DNA from: Leptotrichia sp. oral taxon 879 str. F0557
Lineage (GTDB): Bacteria; Fusobacteriota; Fusobacteriia; Fusobacteriales; Leptotrichiaceae
Direction of reading: 5' to 3'
Length of the DNA: 37,992 nucleotides
Assembly (NCBI RefSeq): GCF_000469385.1
Contig: NZ_KI271291.1
Span: forward strand, 32,170-70,161
Below are positions 25,821 through 33,687 of the stretch, piece by piece; the stretch's first letter is position 1, and every line of letters begins with the position of its first letter. A program made the translations under genes and the position numbers. The notes under the pieces were generated by a model that saw only the letters and a list, made by a program, of their open reading frames with translations, did no database searches and was not told the DNA's origin.

Positions 25821-26813
25821 TTATTTTATATTCTTCATTCCTTCATACCAGGCTGTATTTGTTTCTACAAATCCAACATTGTCGTTTTCCTTTAGGAATA
25901 ATCCTCTTACCTTGCTTTTCTTGTTACTAAAGATATGAGGGTTATCAGTTGTTGACTTAGACAAAAGAGCTTTCTTGATTTTTTCCTGATCTTCTTTTGC
26001 CAAAGTTTTTGTATTAAATACGATTGGTCCGTTATAAACTGGAATTGACTTTATGACTGTAAAACTTTTTCCTGCATAATCTCCAAATGGTGCAACCGCT
26101 CCCTTTTTCACTTTGTATGTGGCTCCTGAATTAAAGTCCTGTCCGGCAGTCAGCTCATAAATTGTAAATGATTTTGGAATGGCAAATGTTGCAACATCAA
26201 CATCTCCTTTAAATAATAGAACTTGTGCTCCAGGATGCGAATTTCCAAACATAACTTTTGAAAATACTTTATTTCCAAGCACTTCATCCGTATTTTTTAA
26301 TCCAAATTCTTTTACAATGAAATTAGCTGGTATCTTAAATCCAGATGTTGAGCTGTTTGTAACAAATCCCATAGACTTACCTTTTAACTTCTTCAAGTCA
26401 AATCCATCTCCAGAACGGTACTGATTGGCATCTTCTGCTCTAACTGCAATAAAGCTGTAATAACGTGCATCTTCTAACGTTCCGCTCTCTCCAGCATTTG
26501 TAAGCACAGCCTCAATATCCTTTGTTCTCTGTCTAGCATTCAAATACGCTTCAGCTCCTATATATGCAATCTGCGACTGTCCAGAAACAATATTCTCAAC
26601 TGTAATATTATAGTCAGTCGTTGTAACAATTTCAACTTTTTTCCCAGTTGCTTCCTGCACAACTCGTGCAAACTCTTCACGTGATTTTTTCAGTGAATCA
26701 TTAGTTTCATTTGGTAAAAATACAATTTTGATTGTATCATTTTTCTTGCCACAGCTAATAGTAAACAGCAAGATTGCTAATAATAATAAACTTCTTAAAA
26801 TATTTTTTTTCAT
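25821..26813 (-). CDS. PhnD-like phosphate/phosphonate-binding lipoprotein
   Basis: This 330-aa periplasmic-binding protein has a lipoprotein signal (LLLLAILLFTISC, acylated Cys21) followed by KIVFLPNE. It has further features of the PhnD/phosphite-phosphonate binding family: TDYNITVENIVSGQSQIAYIGAEAY (about residues 65-89), GFVTNSSTSGFKIPANFIV, and GDVDVATFA. In PhnD the ligand is a phosphonate or phosphite, delivered to a PhnC/PhnE ABC transporter. No permease or ATPase gene is adjacent, so the partner must be elsewhere or the protein has another role. The ribosome binding site AGGAGGT is ideal and a strong promoter lies just upstream. The S4-domain gene follows after 18 nt. Confidence 0.85.
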   Translation of the reverse strand: MKKNILRSLLLLAILLFTISCGKKNDTIKIVFLPNETNDSLKKSREEFARVVQEATGKKVEIVTTTDYNITVENIVSGQSQIAYIGAEAYLNARQRTKDIEAVLTNAGESGTLEDARYYSFIAVRAEDANQYRSGDGFDLKKLKGKSMGFVTNSSTSGFKIPANFIVKEFGLKNTDEVLGNKVFSKVMFGNSHPGAQVLLFKGDVDVATFAIPKSFTIYELTAGQDFNSGATYKVKKGAVAPFGDYAGKSFTVIKSIPVYNGPIVFNTKTLAKEDQEKIKKALLSKSTTDNPHIFSNKKSKVRGLFLKENDNVGFVETNTAWYEGMKNIK

Positions 26814-26849
26814 AAATACCTCCTAAATAGTACAAATAAAATATAGTTT

Positions 26850-26878
26850 ATTATAACATTTGTCATTTGCATAGTCAA
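26850..26878 (-). promoter_or_regulatory. Strong promoter for the PhnD-like gene
   Basis: On the minus strand TTGACT (26873-26878) and TATAAT (26850-26855) are exactly 17 nt apart. TG one base before the -10 gives an extended -10. It is one of the best sigma-70-type promoters in the window and starts the PhnD-like/S4-domain transcript. Confidence 0.75.
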
Positions 26879-26893
26879 TTCTCTATAAAAATA

Positions 26894-26922
26894 AGTTTAA
26901 TAATTTAGTCTAATAATAAACT
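26894..26922 (-). terminator. Weak AT-rich hairpin at the end of birA
   Basis: Read on the minus strand, AGTTTA (26917-26922) pairs with TAAACT (26894-26899). TATTTTTATAG follows. It overlaps the birA stop codon. The stem has no G-C-rich core, so efficiency is doubtful. Confidence 0.35.
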
Positions 26923-27656
26923 ATCTTTTCAAAAATCTCCCCAACCGAAAAACTCCTAACTTCCCTTTCTCCAGCCTCATTTTGTTCCATTAAAACTTCG
27001 ATTTCTCCATCTTTATTAATATTATGTGCAATTCCTGAAACAACTTCATTTCCAAATTTTAACTCAATTCTTTTGCCTTTCAGATAGTTTATTTTATTTA
27101 TTTTATCCAAAATATTTTCCCATAATCCATTTTCCAGCTGTTTACATAATATTTGAAACTCTGAAACAATACTTTTTATAACTTCATCAATTTGATATTT
27201 CTTATTTGTTAATTGTGTCAATGAAATTGCCTTATTTTGTAAGTTTTCTGGCAATATGTTATTCACATTTATCCCAATTCCAACAATATAGACATTTTCT
27301 GTTTTTTCCAGCAAAATACCGCATAATTTCTTGTTTTCCAAATAAACATCGTTTGTCCATTTAAATTTATATTCTAAATTTTCAATTTTCTTTAATCCAT
27401 TTATTGTTGCAAGACCGGCAATCAAAGGTAATTTTAAATAATTCTCGATTTCCCAGTCATCCCTTTCCTTCAAGAAAAAGCTAAAGATAGCCATTCCATC
27501 CATAGATACCCAGTCATTCTGTCTGCGTGCCTTCCCATGAGTCTGCGTTCTAGCAGAAATAACATCAAATTCTTCATGACTTTTGTGATTTCTTCGTAAA
27601 TAATCGTTTGTCGAATCAAGTTCATCAAATTTATATAGATTTATATTTTCTTTCAT
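26910..27656 (-). CDS. birA: Biotin-[biotin carboxyl carrier protein] ligase
   Basis: This enzyme activates biotin with ATP and attaches it to a lysine of biotin-dependent carboxylases and decarboxylases. The protein is 248 aa from the ATG at 27656, chosen for the AGGAG just upstream over the frame's extension to 27692. It is the class I form without the N-terminal DNA-binding domain: it starts directly with ELDSTNDYLRR. The ATP/biotin loop reads SARTQTHGKARRQNDWVS (about 33-50). KWTNDVYLENKKLCGILLE (about 98-116) is the catalytic lysine region, with T in place of the usual P. The nearest visible substrate is the carrier protein encoded at 29325-29699. A weak hairpin marks its 3' end. Confidence 0.92.
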   Translation of the reverse strand: MKENINLYKFDELDSTNDYLRRNHKSHEEFDVISARTQTHGKARRQNDWVSMDGMAIFSFFLKERDDWEIENYLKLPLIAGLATINGLKKIENLEYKFKWTNDVYLENKKLCGILLEKTENVYIVGIGINVNNILPENLQNKAISLTQLTNKKYQIDEVIKSIVSEFQILCKQLENGLWENILDKINKINYLKGKRIELKFGNEVVSGIAHNINKDGEIEVLMEQNEAGEREVRSFSVGEIFEKIVYY

Positions 27657-27691
27657 TTTTTCTCCTAGATTTATTCTAATACCATTTCCCA

Positions 27692-27720
27692 TTTATCCTA
27701 AACTCCGTTTAAAATAGAAA
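27692..27720. repeat. End fragment of the palindromic intergenic repeat
   Basis: TTTATCCTAAACTCCGTTTAAAA matches positions 103-125 (TTTATACTAAACTCTGTTTAAAA) at 21 of 23 bases. Only this end is present. It lies immediately upstream of birA. Confidence 0.5.
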
Positions 27721-27824
27721 TAATTTTTTATAATATAGTTGTTTAACAGCTAATTTATAATCATTCAATTAAATTGTTTTTTTTATTTTTTATATATCTT
27801 GATTAATAAATATTTTTTCATATT

Positions 27825-27911
27825 ATACTCAAACCTATTTTAAATTAAACTGCTAAAATTATATAAATTAATGGTTTGAGTAAAATAGTTATAGCTTTTG
27901 AGTATAGTTTT
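27825..27911. repeat. Inverted-repeat element with TACTCAAA arms
   Basis: TACTCAAACC (27826-27835) pairs exactly with GGTTTGAGTA (27873-27882). A second right arm, TTTGAGTAT (27898-27906), can pair with ATACTCAAA (27825-27833). The segment 27882-27911 matches the reverse complement of 35615-35644 at 25 of 30 positions, so part of it is dispersed in this genome. Confidence 0.55.
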
Positions 27912-27958
27912 AAATAAGTTTTACTATACTATGTTTTTTCTTTTTTTCGTAAGATTAG

Positions 27959-28079
27959 TTTATACTAGACCATGTTTAAAAATTGAAAATTATATTTTAA
28001 TTGTTTGAAAATATTAGATTTATATCCTTTATTAAAAAATTTGTAATAAATTTGTTATTTAAATGTGGTTTAGTATTAA
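27959..28079. repeat. Palindromic intergenic repeat, copy B
   Basis: This 121-bp relative of the element at 103-228 is in the same orientation and of similar length, with strong similarity along most of it. Its arms TACTAGACC (27963-27971) and GGTTTAGTA (28067-28075) pair with one G-T wobble. The T-A pair 115/215 of copy A is a C-G pair here (27971/28067), a compensatory difference. Confidence 0.65.
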
Positions 28080-28099
28080 TTATTTAAAAATACATATAA

Positions 28100-28142
28100 A
28101 AAATCACTCTCACTAAGTATAAAATTTTAGATTAATGAGAGT
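28100..28142 (-). terminator. Terminator of the oxaloacetate decarboxylase operon
   Basis: On the minus strand ACTCTCA (28136-28142) pairs with TGAGAGT (28106-28112). The right arm is followed by GATTTTTTATATG. It lies 9 nt after the oadB stop codon. Confidence 0.7.
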
Positions 28143-28151
28143 AATAATTTT

Positions 28152-29270
28152 TTATCTGAATATTATTAAAAGAACTCCAGCGGCAACGGCTGATCCAATT
28201 ACACCTGCTATATTTGGTCCCATTGCATGCATTAACAGAAAGTTTTTGGGATTTTCTTCCTGCCCTAGTTTCTGTACAACTCTTGCCGCCATTGGAACTG
28301 CTGAAACTCCTGCTGCTCCAATCATAGGATTTACTTTTCCTTTAGTCAGTTTGTACATTATTTTCCCAAACAGTACCCCTCCTACTGTCCCAAAAGAAAA
28401 TGCAATTAACCCAAGAATAATAATTTTTATTGTTACCAGACTTAAAAAATGCTCTCCGTCAGCAGTTGCTCCAACAGTCATTCCAAGCACTATTGTAATG
28501 CAGTATAACAAGGCTCCTCTTGCATGTTCAACTAAATTTGAAACAACTCCAGCCTCCTTTATAAGATTTCCAAGCATTAACATTCCGATTAATGGAGCTG
28601 ATGACGGAACTAGAAGAATAACAATAATTGTTACTGCAATTGGAAAAATTATTTTTTCTCTTTGACTTACGAATCTGAGTTGCGTCATTTCCACCGTTCT
28701 TTCCTTTTTTGTTGTCAAAAGTTTTATAATTGGAGGTTGAATTACAGGAACTAAAGCCATATACGAATAGGCTGCAATAGCGATTGACCCTAGTAAATGT
28801 GGTGCCAGTTTTGTTGTCAAGTAAATGGCTGTAGGTCCGTCAGCTCCTCCAATAATTCCAATTGAAGCTGCCTCTTTCCCAGTCAACCCTAGCAAAATTG
28901 CTCCAATAAACGCTATAAAAATTCCAAGTTGGGCAGCAGCTCCTAGTAGCAGACTTTTGGGATTTGCAATTAGCGGTCCAAAATCAGTACTTGCTCCTAT
29001 TGCCAAAAATATTAGAGGTGGATAAATACCTAATTTTACTCCTTGATATAAATAGTATAAAAGTCCGCCTTTTTCCATAAGTCCTTCATTTGCAACAGCA
29101 GGCAAATTTGCGAGCAGCATCCCAAAGGAAATCGGAAGCAATAGATAAGGTTCATATTGTTTTTTTATCGCCAGATACAACAAAATTAGCGAAATTATTA
29201 TCATTATAATCTGTCTTCCAGTTATCATTGATATTCCTGTTGTTCCATAAAGAATTTTTAGTAATTCCAT
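28152..29270 (-). CDS. oadB: Na+-transporting oxaloacetate decarboxylase, beta subunit
   Basis: OadB is the membrane subunit that decarboxylates carboxybiotin and couples this to Na+ export. The 372-aa protein has about nine membrane segments. GIIGGADGPTAIYLTTKLAP (about 138-157) contains the conserved aspartate (Asp144) of the GADGPT motif implicated in Na+ binding. PLIFLAIGASTDFGPLIANP and the C-terminal NFLLMHAMGPNIAGVIGSA are also family signatures. The beta subunits of methylmalonyl-CoA and glutaconyl-CoA decarboxylases are very similar; the oxaloacetate assignment comes from the alpha subunit in the same operon. It is the last gene of the operon, 54 nt after the carrier gene, with a terminator right behind it. 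Confidence 0.93.
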   Translation of the reverse strand: MELLKILYGTTGISMITGRQIIMIIISLILLYLAIKKQYEPYLLLPISFGMLLANLPAVANEGLMEKGGLLYYLYQGVKLGIYPPLIFLAIGASTDFGPLIANPKSLLLGAAAQLGIFIAFIGAILLGLTGKEAASIGIIGGADGPTAIYLTTKLAPHLLGSIAIAAYSYMALVPVIQPPIIKLLTTKKERTVEMTQLRFVSQREKIIFPIAVTIIVILLVPSSAPLIGMLMLGNLIKEAGVVSNLVEHARGALLYCITIVLGMTVGATADGEHFLSLVTIKIIILGLIAFSFGTVGGVLFGKIMYKLTKGKVNPMIGAAGVSAVPMAARVVQKLGQEENPKNFLLMHAMGPNIAGVIGSAVAAGVLLIIFR

Positions 29271-29324
29271 TTGAAAACCATTCCTTTCTTTAAGGTTTTT
29301 AGTAATTTATTAGATTTTTATATT

Positions 29325-29699
29325 TTAAGACAATACCACTAAAATATCATCAGTATTTACTGTATCACCCTTTGCCACTCTAATTTCGCTTATAGTTCCA
29401 TCGCAAGGCGCTACAATTGGATTTTCCATTTTCATAGCTTCTAATACCACAACTTCATCTCCAGCTTTTACCTTTTGTCCAGATTTTACTTTGACATCTA
29501 CTATAAGTCCTTGCATAGGGGCTTTTATTACTTCACTTCCTTCAGTTTCCTTTTGTAAAGGTGGATTTTCATTCTTGCTTACGTCTTGCTTGCTGTCTGA
29601 ACTGGCTGAAGTTTCAATAGTTCCTTCTTTTTCTGAAACATCTTCCACTTCTACTTCGTAAACTTTTTCTCCGATTCTAATTTTATACAGTTTAATCAT
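29325..29699 (-). CDS. Biotin carboxyl carrier protein of the decarboxylase
   Basis: This 124-aa protein carries the carboxyl group as carboxybiotin between the carboxyltransferase and the membrane beta subunit. An N-terminal beta segment ([18 protein letters not shown]) is followed by a serine/glutamate-rich flexible linker (about 24-55) and a biotinyl domain (about 57-124). The biotin-accepting lysine is Lys90 in EAMKMENP. In many OadA proteins this domain is fused to the C-terminus of the alpha subunit; here it is a separate gene, as in glutaconyl-CoA and methylmalonyl-CoA decarboxylases (GcdC/MmdC). AAAGGAG lies upstream at rather long spacing. BirA, encoded about 1.7 kb further along the same strand, would modify it. 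Confidence 0.93.
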   Translation of the reverse strand: MIKLYKIRIGEKVYEVEVEDVSEKEGTIETSASSDSKQDVSKNENPPLQKETEGSEVIKAPMQGLIVDVKVKSGQKVKAGDEVVVLEAMKMENPIVAPCDGTISEIRVAKGDTVNTDDILVVLS

Positions 29700-29728
29700 T
29701 TTTTCTGTACTCCTTTGTATTTCAGATT

Positions 29729-30079
29729 TTATTTTATTTCCCTAATATTTTTTATTCTTATACGACTATCCTTGTTATCTCCAGCTGCTTCAATCAAAGC
29801 TGCCATCATTGCCGCCAGCATAGTTTCATCTTTTATTTTTTCCATATTAAATTTTTGTTCACTATCTAGTTTTTGTTGCTTTTCCAGAATTTTACTGTCA
29901 TTTCTTTTTTTATTTTCAATATCTACATTTTTTTCCTCATAAGCTGAAAAGTATTTAAAAAATGACAATACAAATGAAATCAAAAATAATATAAAAAATA
30001 CAATCAGCATACTGACAACAGTTATATAAATGGCATCTGAAAAAGTTACAGCCGAACTTCCAAATAAAATACTTTTCAT
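29729..30079 (-). CDS. oadG: Oxaloacetate decarboxylase gamma/delta-type small subunit
   Basis: This 116-aa protein has a single N-terminal membrane helix (about residues 16-41). A charged, lysine/glutamate-rich cytoplasmic linker and a conserved C-terminal segment [14 protein letters not shown]...[10 protein letters not shown] follow. This is the layout of OadG and the delta subunits (GcdD/MmdD), which hold the carboxyltransferase and beta subunit together. The first 15 residues would be periplasmic. The AAAGGAA ribosome binding site is about 12 nt from the ATG. It sits between the unknown 88-aa gene and the carrier protein gene. Confidence 0.85.
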   Translation of the reverse strand: MKSILFGSSAVTFSDAIYITVVSMLIVFFILFLISFVLSFFKYFSAYEEKNVDIENKKRNDSKILEKQQKLDSEQKFNMEKIKDETMLAAMMAALIEAAGDNKDSRIRIKNIREIK

Positions 30080-30138
30080 ATTTTAAATTATTCCTTTCAA
30101 GTTTTTTTGAATTGCTAAATTTAAACAGTTTCTGCATG

Positions 30139-30405
30139 TCACTTTATTTCGTAATAACTATCAAATCTTTCCTTTTGCGAGAGTTTCATTTTATTTCTCA
30201 AATGAACCATATCACTTACAATTCTTTCTTCTATATGGCTTAAATTGTCCCAATCTATAAGATTTTCTGCATCACGTGTCTTATTTATTTCCATATCAAG
30301 TTCCGATATTTTTTCAAGCAATGCTTTTTTGTTCCATCTTGTATTTTCATACCATTCCGTTATTTCCTTTAATTTTGTCTTGAAGTAATCTATATCTAAG
30401 TTCAT
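30139..30405 (-). CDS. Small unknown protein within the decarboxylase operon
   Basis: This 88-aa protein is predicted to be almost wholly helical and highly charged (NLDIDYFKTKLKEITEWYEN at the N-terminus, many K/E pairs after). It has no membrane segment, cysteine or recognisable motif. The ATG at 30405 is chosen over the GTG at 30414 because AGAGAGGTG is about 8 nt upstream of it. It lies in the operon between oadA (64 nt away) and oadG (59 nt away) on the same strand, so it should be made together with the Na+-pumping decarboxylase. I know no subunit of this complex that it matches. An accessory or regulatory partner is possible, as is an unrelated passenger gene. Confidence 0.6.
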   Translation of the reverse strand: MNLDIDYFKTKLKEITEWYENTRWNKKALLEKISELDMEINKTRDAENLIDWDNLSHIEERIVSDMVHLRNKMKLSQKERFDSYYEIK

Positions 30406-30469
30406 TTTTTTCACCTCTCTTTTTAAACTGCCTATTCTATTATATTTTAATTTTTATTTCTAAAAACTT

Positions 30470-31861
30470 TTAAAAAACGACATCAATATTCTGAATACTA
30501 ATTTTCTCTTCCGAGTTTTTTTCTTCGTACTTTTCTTTCAGGTAATCTTTTGCAATCTGTGGAAAACATGCGTATGTTAGAACATCTTCATCAGATTTTG
30601 CCAGACTTCCTATTTCATTCTTCATTGTGTCATATTCATTTTGTAGTAAATCGGCAGGCCTTCCAGTAAATATTTCATCATTTCCAATTATAACCGCCTT
30701 AATTTCATCCGAAATTTTTACAGGTGATTTTCCATACATTCCTTTTACATAATCTTTAATTTCCTTTGGAATCATCTTGTATCTCTGTCCTGTCAAGACA
30801 TTAAATACTGACTGTGTCCCAACCATCTGGCTCATCGGCGTTACTAAAGGCGGATAACCTAGGTCTTTTCGGACTTTTGGAATTTCACGAAGCACATCTT
30901 CATATTTATCTTCCGCTCCTTGCGCCTTCAACTGCGATAAAAGGTTTGAGAGCATTCCGCCAGGAAGCTGATATTCTACAATGCTTGGCTCTACAGCAAG
31001 AGCTTTAGGATTCATTGTTCCATTATCAATATATTTTTTTCTTATAGGTTTAAAATACTCTGCGACTTCCTTTAAAAGTTCAAGATTTAACCCTGTATCG
31101 TATTTCGAGCCTTGCAAGGTTCTAACAAGCGATTCTGTAGGTGGCTGTGAAGTTCCGCTTCCAAAAGGTGAAATTGCCGTATCCACAATATCCACTCCAG
31201 CTTCAATCGCTTTTAAGGTACTCATTCCAGCTAGTCCCGCTGTTGCGTGAGTATGCAGTTCAAGTGGTATATTCAAAATCTCTTTCAATTCACTTACAAG
31301 TTCATAAGCCGCATTTGGAAGCAAGATTCCTGACATATCCTTTATAGCAATAGAATCCGCCCCCATGCTCTGCATTTCCAAAGCCAGTTTTTTATAGTAT
31401 TCTATCGTATGAACAGGACTAATTGTATAACAGATAGCAAGCTGGCTATGTCCTCCATATTTTTTTGTACTTTCTGATGCCTGCCTTATATTTCTTGTGT
31501 CATTCAAAGCATCAAATGTACGAATTATATCAATTCCATTTTTTATCGAAAGCTCAACGAACCTGTCCACAATATCATCTGCATAATGGCGATAACCAAG
31601 CAAATTCTGTCCTCTCAGCAGCATCTGAAGTTTTGTATTTTTAGCCCTTTTCCTAATTTCTCTTAATCTTTCCCATGGATCTTCATGCAAAAATCTGATT
31701 GCCGCATCATAAGTTGCTCCACCCCAGACTTCCATTGCGTAATATCCGACTTTATCCATAGTTTCTATTATTGGAAGCATTTCGGCAGTAGTCATTCTTG
31801 TCGCCATAAGTGATTGATGTCCGTCCCTTAACGATGTTTCCGTTATTTTTACCTTTCCCAT
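30470..31861 (-). CDS. oadA: Oxaloacetate decarboxylase alpha subunit (carboxyltransferase only)
   Basis: This cytoplasmic subunit transfers the carboxyl group from oxaloacetate to biotin, releasing pyruvate. The 463-aa protein contains the HMGL-like TIM barrel and the PycB-type carboxyltransferase domain. Visible features are ETSLRDGHQSLMATR at the N-terminus (metal-binding Asp), MLLRGQNLLGYRHYADD (about 86-102), AIKDMSG with the lysine carboxylated in homologues, and the metal-ligand pair in LHTHATAG (about 203-210). It lacks the C-terminal biotinyl domain of classical OadA of about 590 aa; that domain is encoded separately at 29325-29699. The ATG at 31861 follows an ideal GGAGGT, so the ATG at 31873 is rejected. 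It starts 141 nt downstream of pckA. A PycB subunit of pyruvate carboxylase is the alternative, but OadB and OadG nearby argue against it. Confidence 0.92.
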   Translation of the reverse strand: MGKVKITETSLRDGHQSLMATRMTTAEMLPIIETMDKVGYYAMEVWGGATYDAAIRFLHEDPWERLREIRKRAKNTKLQMLLRGQNLLGYRHYADDIVDRFVELSIKNGIDIIRTFDALNDTRNIRQASESTKKYGGHSQLAICYTISPVHTIEYYKKLALEMQSMGADSIAIKDMSGILLPNAAYELVSELKEILNIPLELHTHATAGLAGMSTLKAIEAGVDIVDTAISPFGSGTSQPPTESLVRTLQGSKYDTGLNLELLKEVAEYFKPIRKKYIDNGTMNPKALAVEPSIVEYQLPGGMLSNLLSQLKAQGAEDKYEDVLREIPKVRKDLGYPPLVTPMSQMVGTQSVFNVLTGQRYKMIPKEIKDYVKGMYGKSPVKISDEIKAVIIGNDEIFTGRPADLLQNEYDTMKNEIGSLAKSDEDVLTYACFPQIAKDYLKEKYEEKNSEEKISIQNIDVVF

Positions 31862-31904
31862 AAAAACCTCCATATTTTAGTAAACATTTAAAAATTGTTA
31901 TAAA

Positions 31905-31994
31905 ATAGACAGTTAAGCATTTCCCAAAACTTTTAAAATTGACTGAAAATTAAATAATTAATATTCGTTGTTTGAACATTACTGAACTGTCTAT
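31905..31994 (-). other. Long-range 10-bp inverted repeat between pckA and oadA
   Basis: ATAGACAGTT (31905-31914) and AACTGTCTAT (31985-31994) are perfect reverse complements 70 nt apart. They span almost the whole gap between the pckA stop and the oadA ribosome binding site. On the minus strand the second arm is followed by TTTATAAC, a weak T-run. It may terminate pckA transcripts, act as a 5' leader structure of the oad mRNA, or be a pair of protein-binding sites. Confidence 0.5.
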
Positions 31995-32002
31995 CGCTGT
32001 AT

Positions 32003-33598
32003 TTATTCAAAACACATTGGACCTGCATTTACAATATGTTCTGGCATATTCGGATATTTTGCTGCAAAATTTTCTCTAAACATTTTTGCCAGCTTTCTTG
32101 CAGCCGCTCCATAAGCTTCCTTGTTTGCCCAAGTGTCTATTGGATTTAGAAGTTCACTTGGAACATTTGGGCAATATTGTGGAATTTCTAGATTGAAAAT
32201 ATCATCGTGTCTGTATTCAACTTCATCCAGTTCTCCATTTAACGCTGCAGTTACCATTGCCCTTGTGTATTTTAAGTTCATACGGTTTCCAACACCGTAA
32301 GGTCCGCCAGACCATCCTGTATTTATTAAAAATACCTTTGTATTGTGAAGTTCTATTTTTTTACCTAGCATTTCTGCATAAACTAACGGATCTAATGGCA
32401 TAAACGGTTCTCCGAAGCAAGTTGAGAATGTAGGCTGCGGTTCTGTAATTCCACGTTCTGTTCCAGCAAGCTTAGAAGTAAATCCTGTCACAAAATGGTA
32501 AATTGCCGCATCTTTTGAAAGTCTTGAAACAGGCGGTAAAACTCCAAATGCATCTGCTGTAAGAAATATTACAACGCTTGGAATTCCTCCAATTCCTGGA
32601 ATTTGTGCATTTTTTATATGATTAATCGGATAGCCAACTCTCGTATTTTCTGTCAAGCTCTTGTCATAAAAGTCAAATTCACGTGTTTTAGGATTCATTA
32701 CAACATTTTCCACAAGGCTTCCAAATTTTATTGCATTGTAAATATCAGGCTCATGTTCTGGATCAAGATTTATACATTTAGCATAGCATCCTCCCTCAAA
32801 GTTGAAAATGCTGTGATCAGACCATCCGTGTTCATCATCTCCAATTAACTTACGGTTAGGATCTGTTGAAAGTGTAGTCTTCCCAGTTCCAGAAAGTCCA
32901 AAGAATACCGCAGTATGTCCAGTTCTTGGATCCATATTAGCAGAACAGTGCATAGGAAGTACATCAATTTCTGGCATTACAAAGTTCATTATTGAAAATA
33001 CGCTTTTCTTAATTTCTCCAGAATACTCTGTTCCACAAATAATACCGACTCTTGCTTCGTAATCAATAATTATTGCAGCCGAAGAGTTTATACCGTCAAT
33101 TTTGGCATTACATTTAAATCCTGGTGCTGCAATTATTGTAAAGTCAGAATGCCCATAATCCTTTAGCTCTTCTTCTGTTGGACGGATTAAAAGCTGATGT
33201 ATAAATAAATTTTGGCTAGCACGTTCATTTATTATTCTAAATTTTCGTCTGCAAGTTGGATCTGCTCCTGCCATTCCATCAAATATGAAAATTTCACGAT
33301 TTTGCAAATATGCAATCAGCTTGTTATAAATAGAATCAAATTTTTCTTTTTCAATAGACTTATTTACATTTCCCCAGGCAATTCTATCATGAATACCAGC
33401 GGTATCAACAATATATTTGTCTTTAGGTGAACGCCCTGTATATTTCCCTGTTGTTACAACTAAAGCTCCTGTTTCAGATAGTGTTCCTTCCTTACGGCTT
33501 AATGCATGTTCGATAAGCTCAGAAGGCGTTAAATTCCTGTAGATTTTTGCCACATTTACAATTCCTAATTTCTCAAGATCCTTTGTCAATTTTTTCAT
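32003..33598 (-). CDS. pckA: Phosphoenolpyruvate carboxykinase (ATP)
   Basis: PckA interconverts oxaloacetate + ATP and PEP + CO2 + ADP. In anaerobic fermenters it often runs toward oxaloacetate, conserving ATP. The 531-aa protein has the full ATP-type layout: TGRSPKDKYIVD (about 53-64), the P-loop GLSGTGKTTLSTDP (about 237-250), DDEHGW, and the adenine-binding region ENTRVGYPI. The length is typical. The ribosome binding site GGAGGAAG precedes the ATG, and a promoter lies 50-80 nt upstream. Its product oxaloacetate is the substrate of the decarboxylase encoded just downstream. PEP could thus be turned into pyruvate with both ATP gain and Na+ export. Confidence 0.97.
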   Translation of the reverse strand: MKKLTKDLEKLGIVNVAKIYRNLTPSELIEHALSRKEGTLSETGALVVTTGKYTGRSPKDKYIVDTAGIHDRIAWGNVNKSIEKEKFDSIYNKLIAYLQNREIFIFDGMAGADPTCRRKFRIINERASQNLFIHQLLIRPTEEELKDYGHSDFTIIAAPGFKCNAKIDGINSSAAIIIDYEARVGIICGTEYSGEIKKSVFSIMNFVMPEIDVLPMHCSANMDPRTGHTAVFFGLSGTGKTTLSTDPNRKLIGDDEHGWSDHSIFNFEGGCYAKCINLDPEHEPDIYNAIKFGSLVENVVMNPKTREFDFYDKSLTENTRVGYPINHIKNAQIPGIGGIPSVVIFLTADAFGVLPPVSRLSKDAAIYHFVTGFTSKLAGTERGITEPQPTFSTCFGEPFMPLDPLVYAEMLGKKIELHNTKVFLINTGWSGGPYGVGNRMNLKYTRAMVTAALNGELDEVEYRHDDIFNLEIPQYCPNVPSELLNPIDTWANKEAYGAAARKLAKMFRENFAAKYPNMPEHIVNAGPMCFE

Positions 33599-33646
33599 AT
33601 TGCTTCCTCCATATTTCAGAAAATTTTAGTAATATTTTTATCATAA

Positions 33647-33676
33647 ATTATAATATTAATTGCGACATTTTTCCAA
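33647..33676 (-). promoter_or_regulatory. Promoter for pckA
   Basis: On the minus strand TTGGAA (33671-33676) and TATAAT (33647-33652) are 18 nt apart. The -10 lies about 50 nt before the start codon and just downstream of the terminator at 33688-33720, so pckA is insulated from upstream transcription. Confidence 0.55.
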
Positions 33677-33687
33677 GATTCTTTTAT

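Larger units (their letters stand above)
27657..28099. other. Repeat-rich spacer without a gene
   Basis: This stretch of about 440 nt between birA and the oadB terminator is more than 85% A/T and has no credible reading frame. It holds three repeat features: the end fragment at 27692-27720, the inverted repeat at 27825-27911 and the full repeat copy at 27959-28079. The birA promoter must lie here, but none of the candidate boxes stands out. Confidence 0.55.

Noticed and set aside
28135-28665. Rightward 176-codon frame opposite oadB
   Set aside because: It is antisense to a well-identified gene, shows proline/isoleucine bias typical of a shadow frame and no homology that I recognise.
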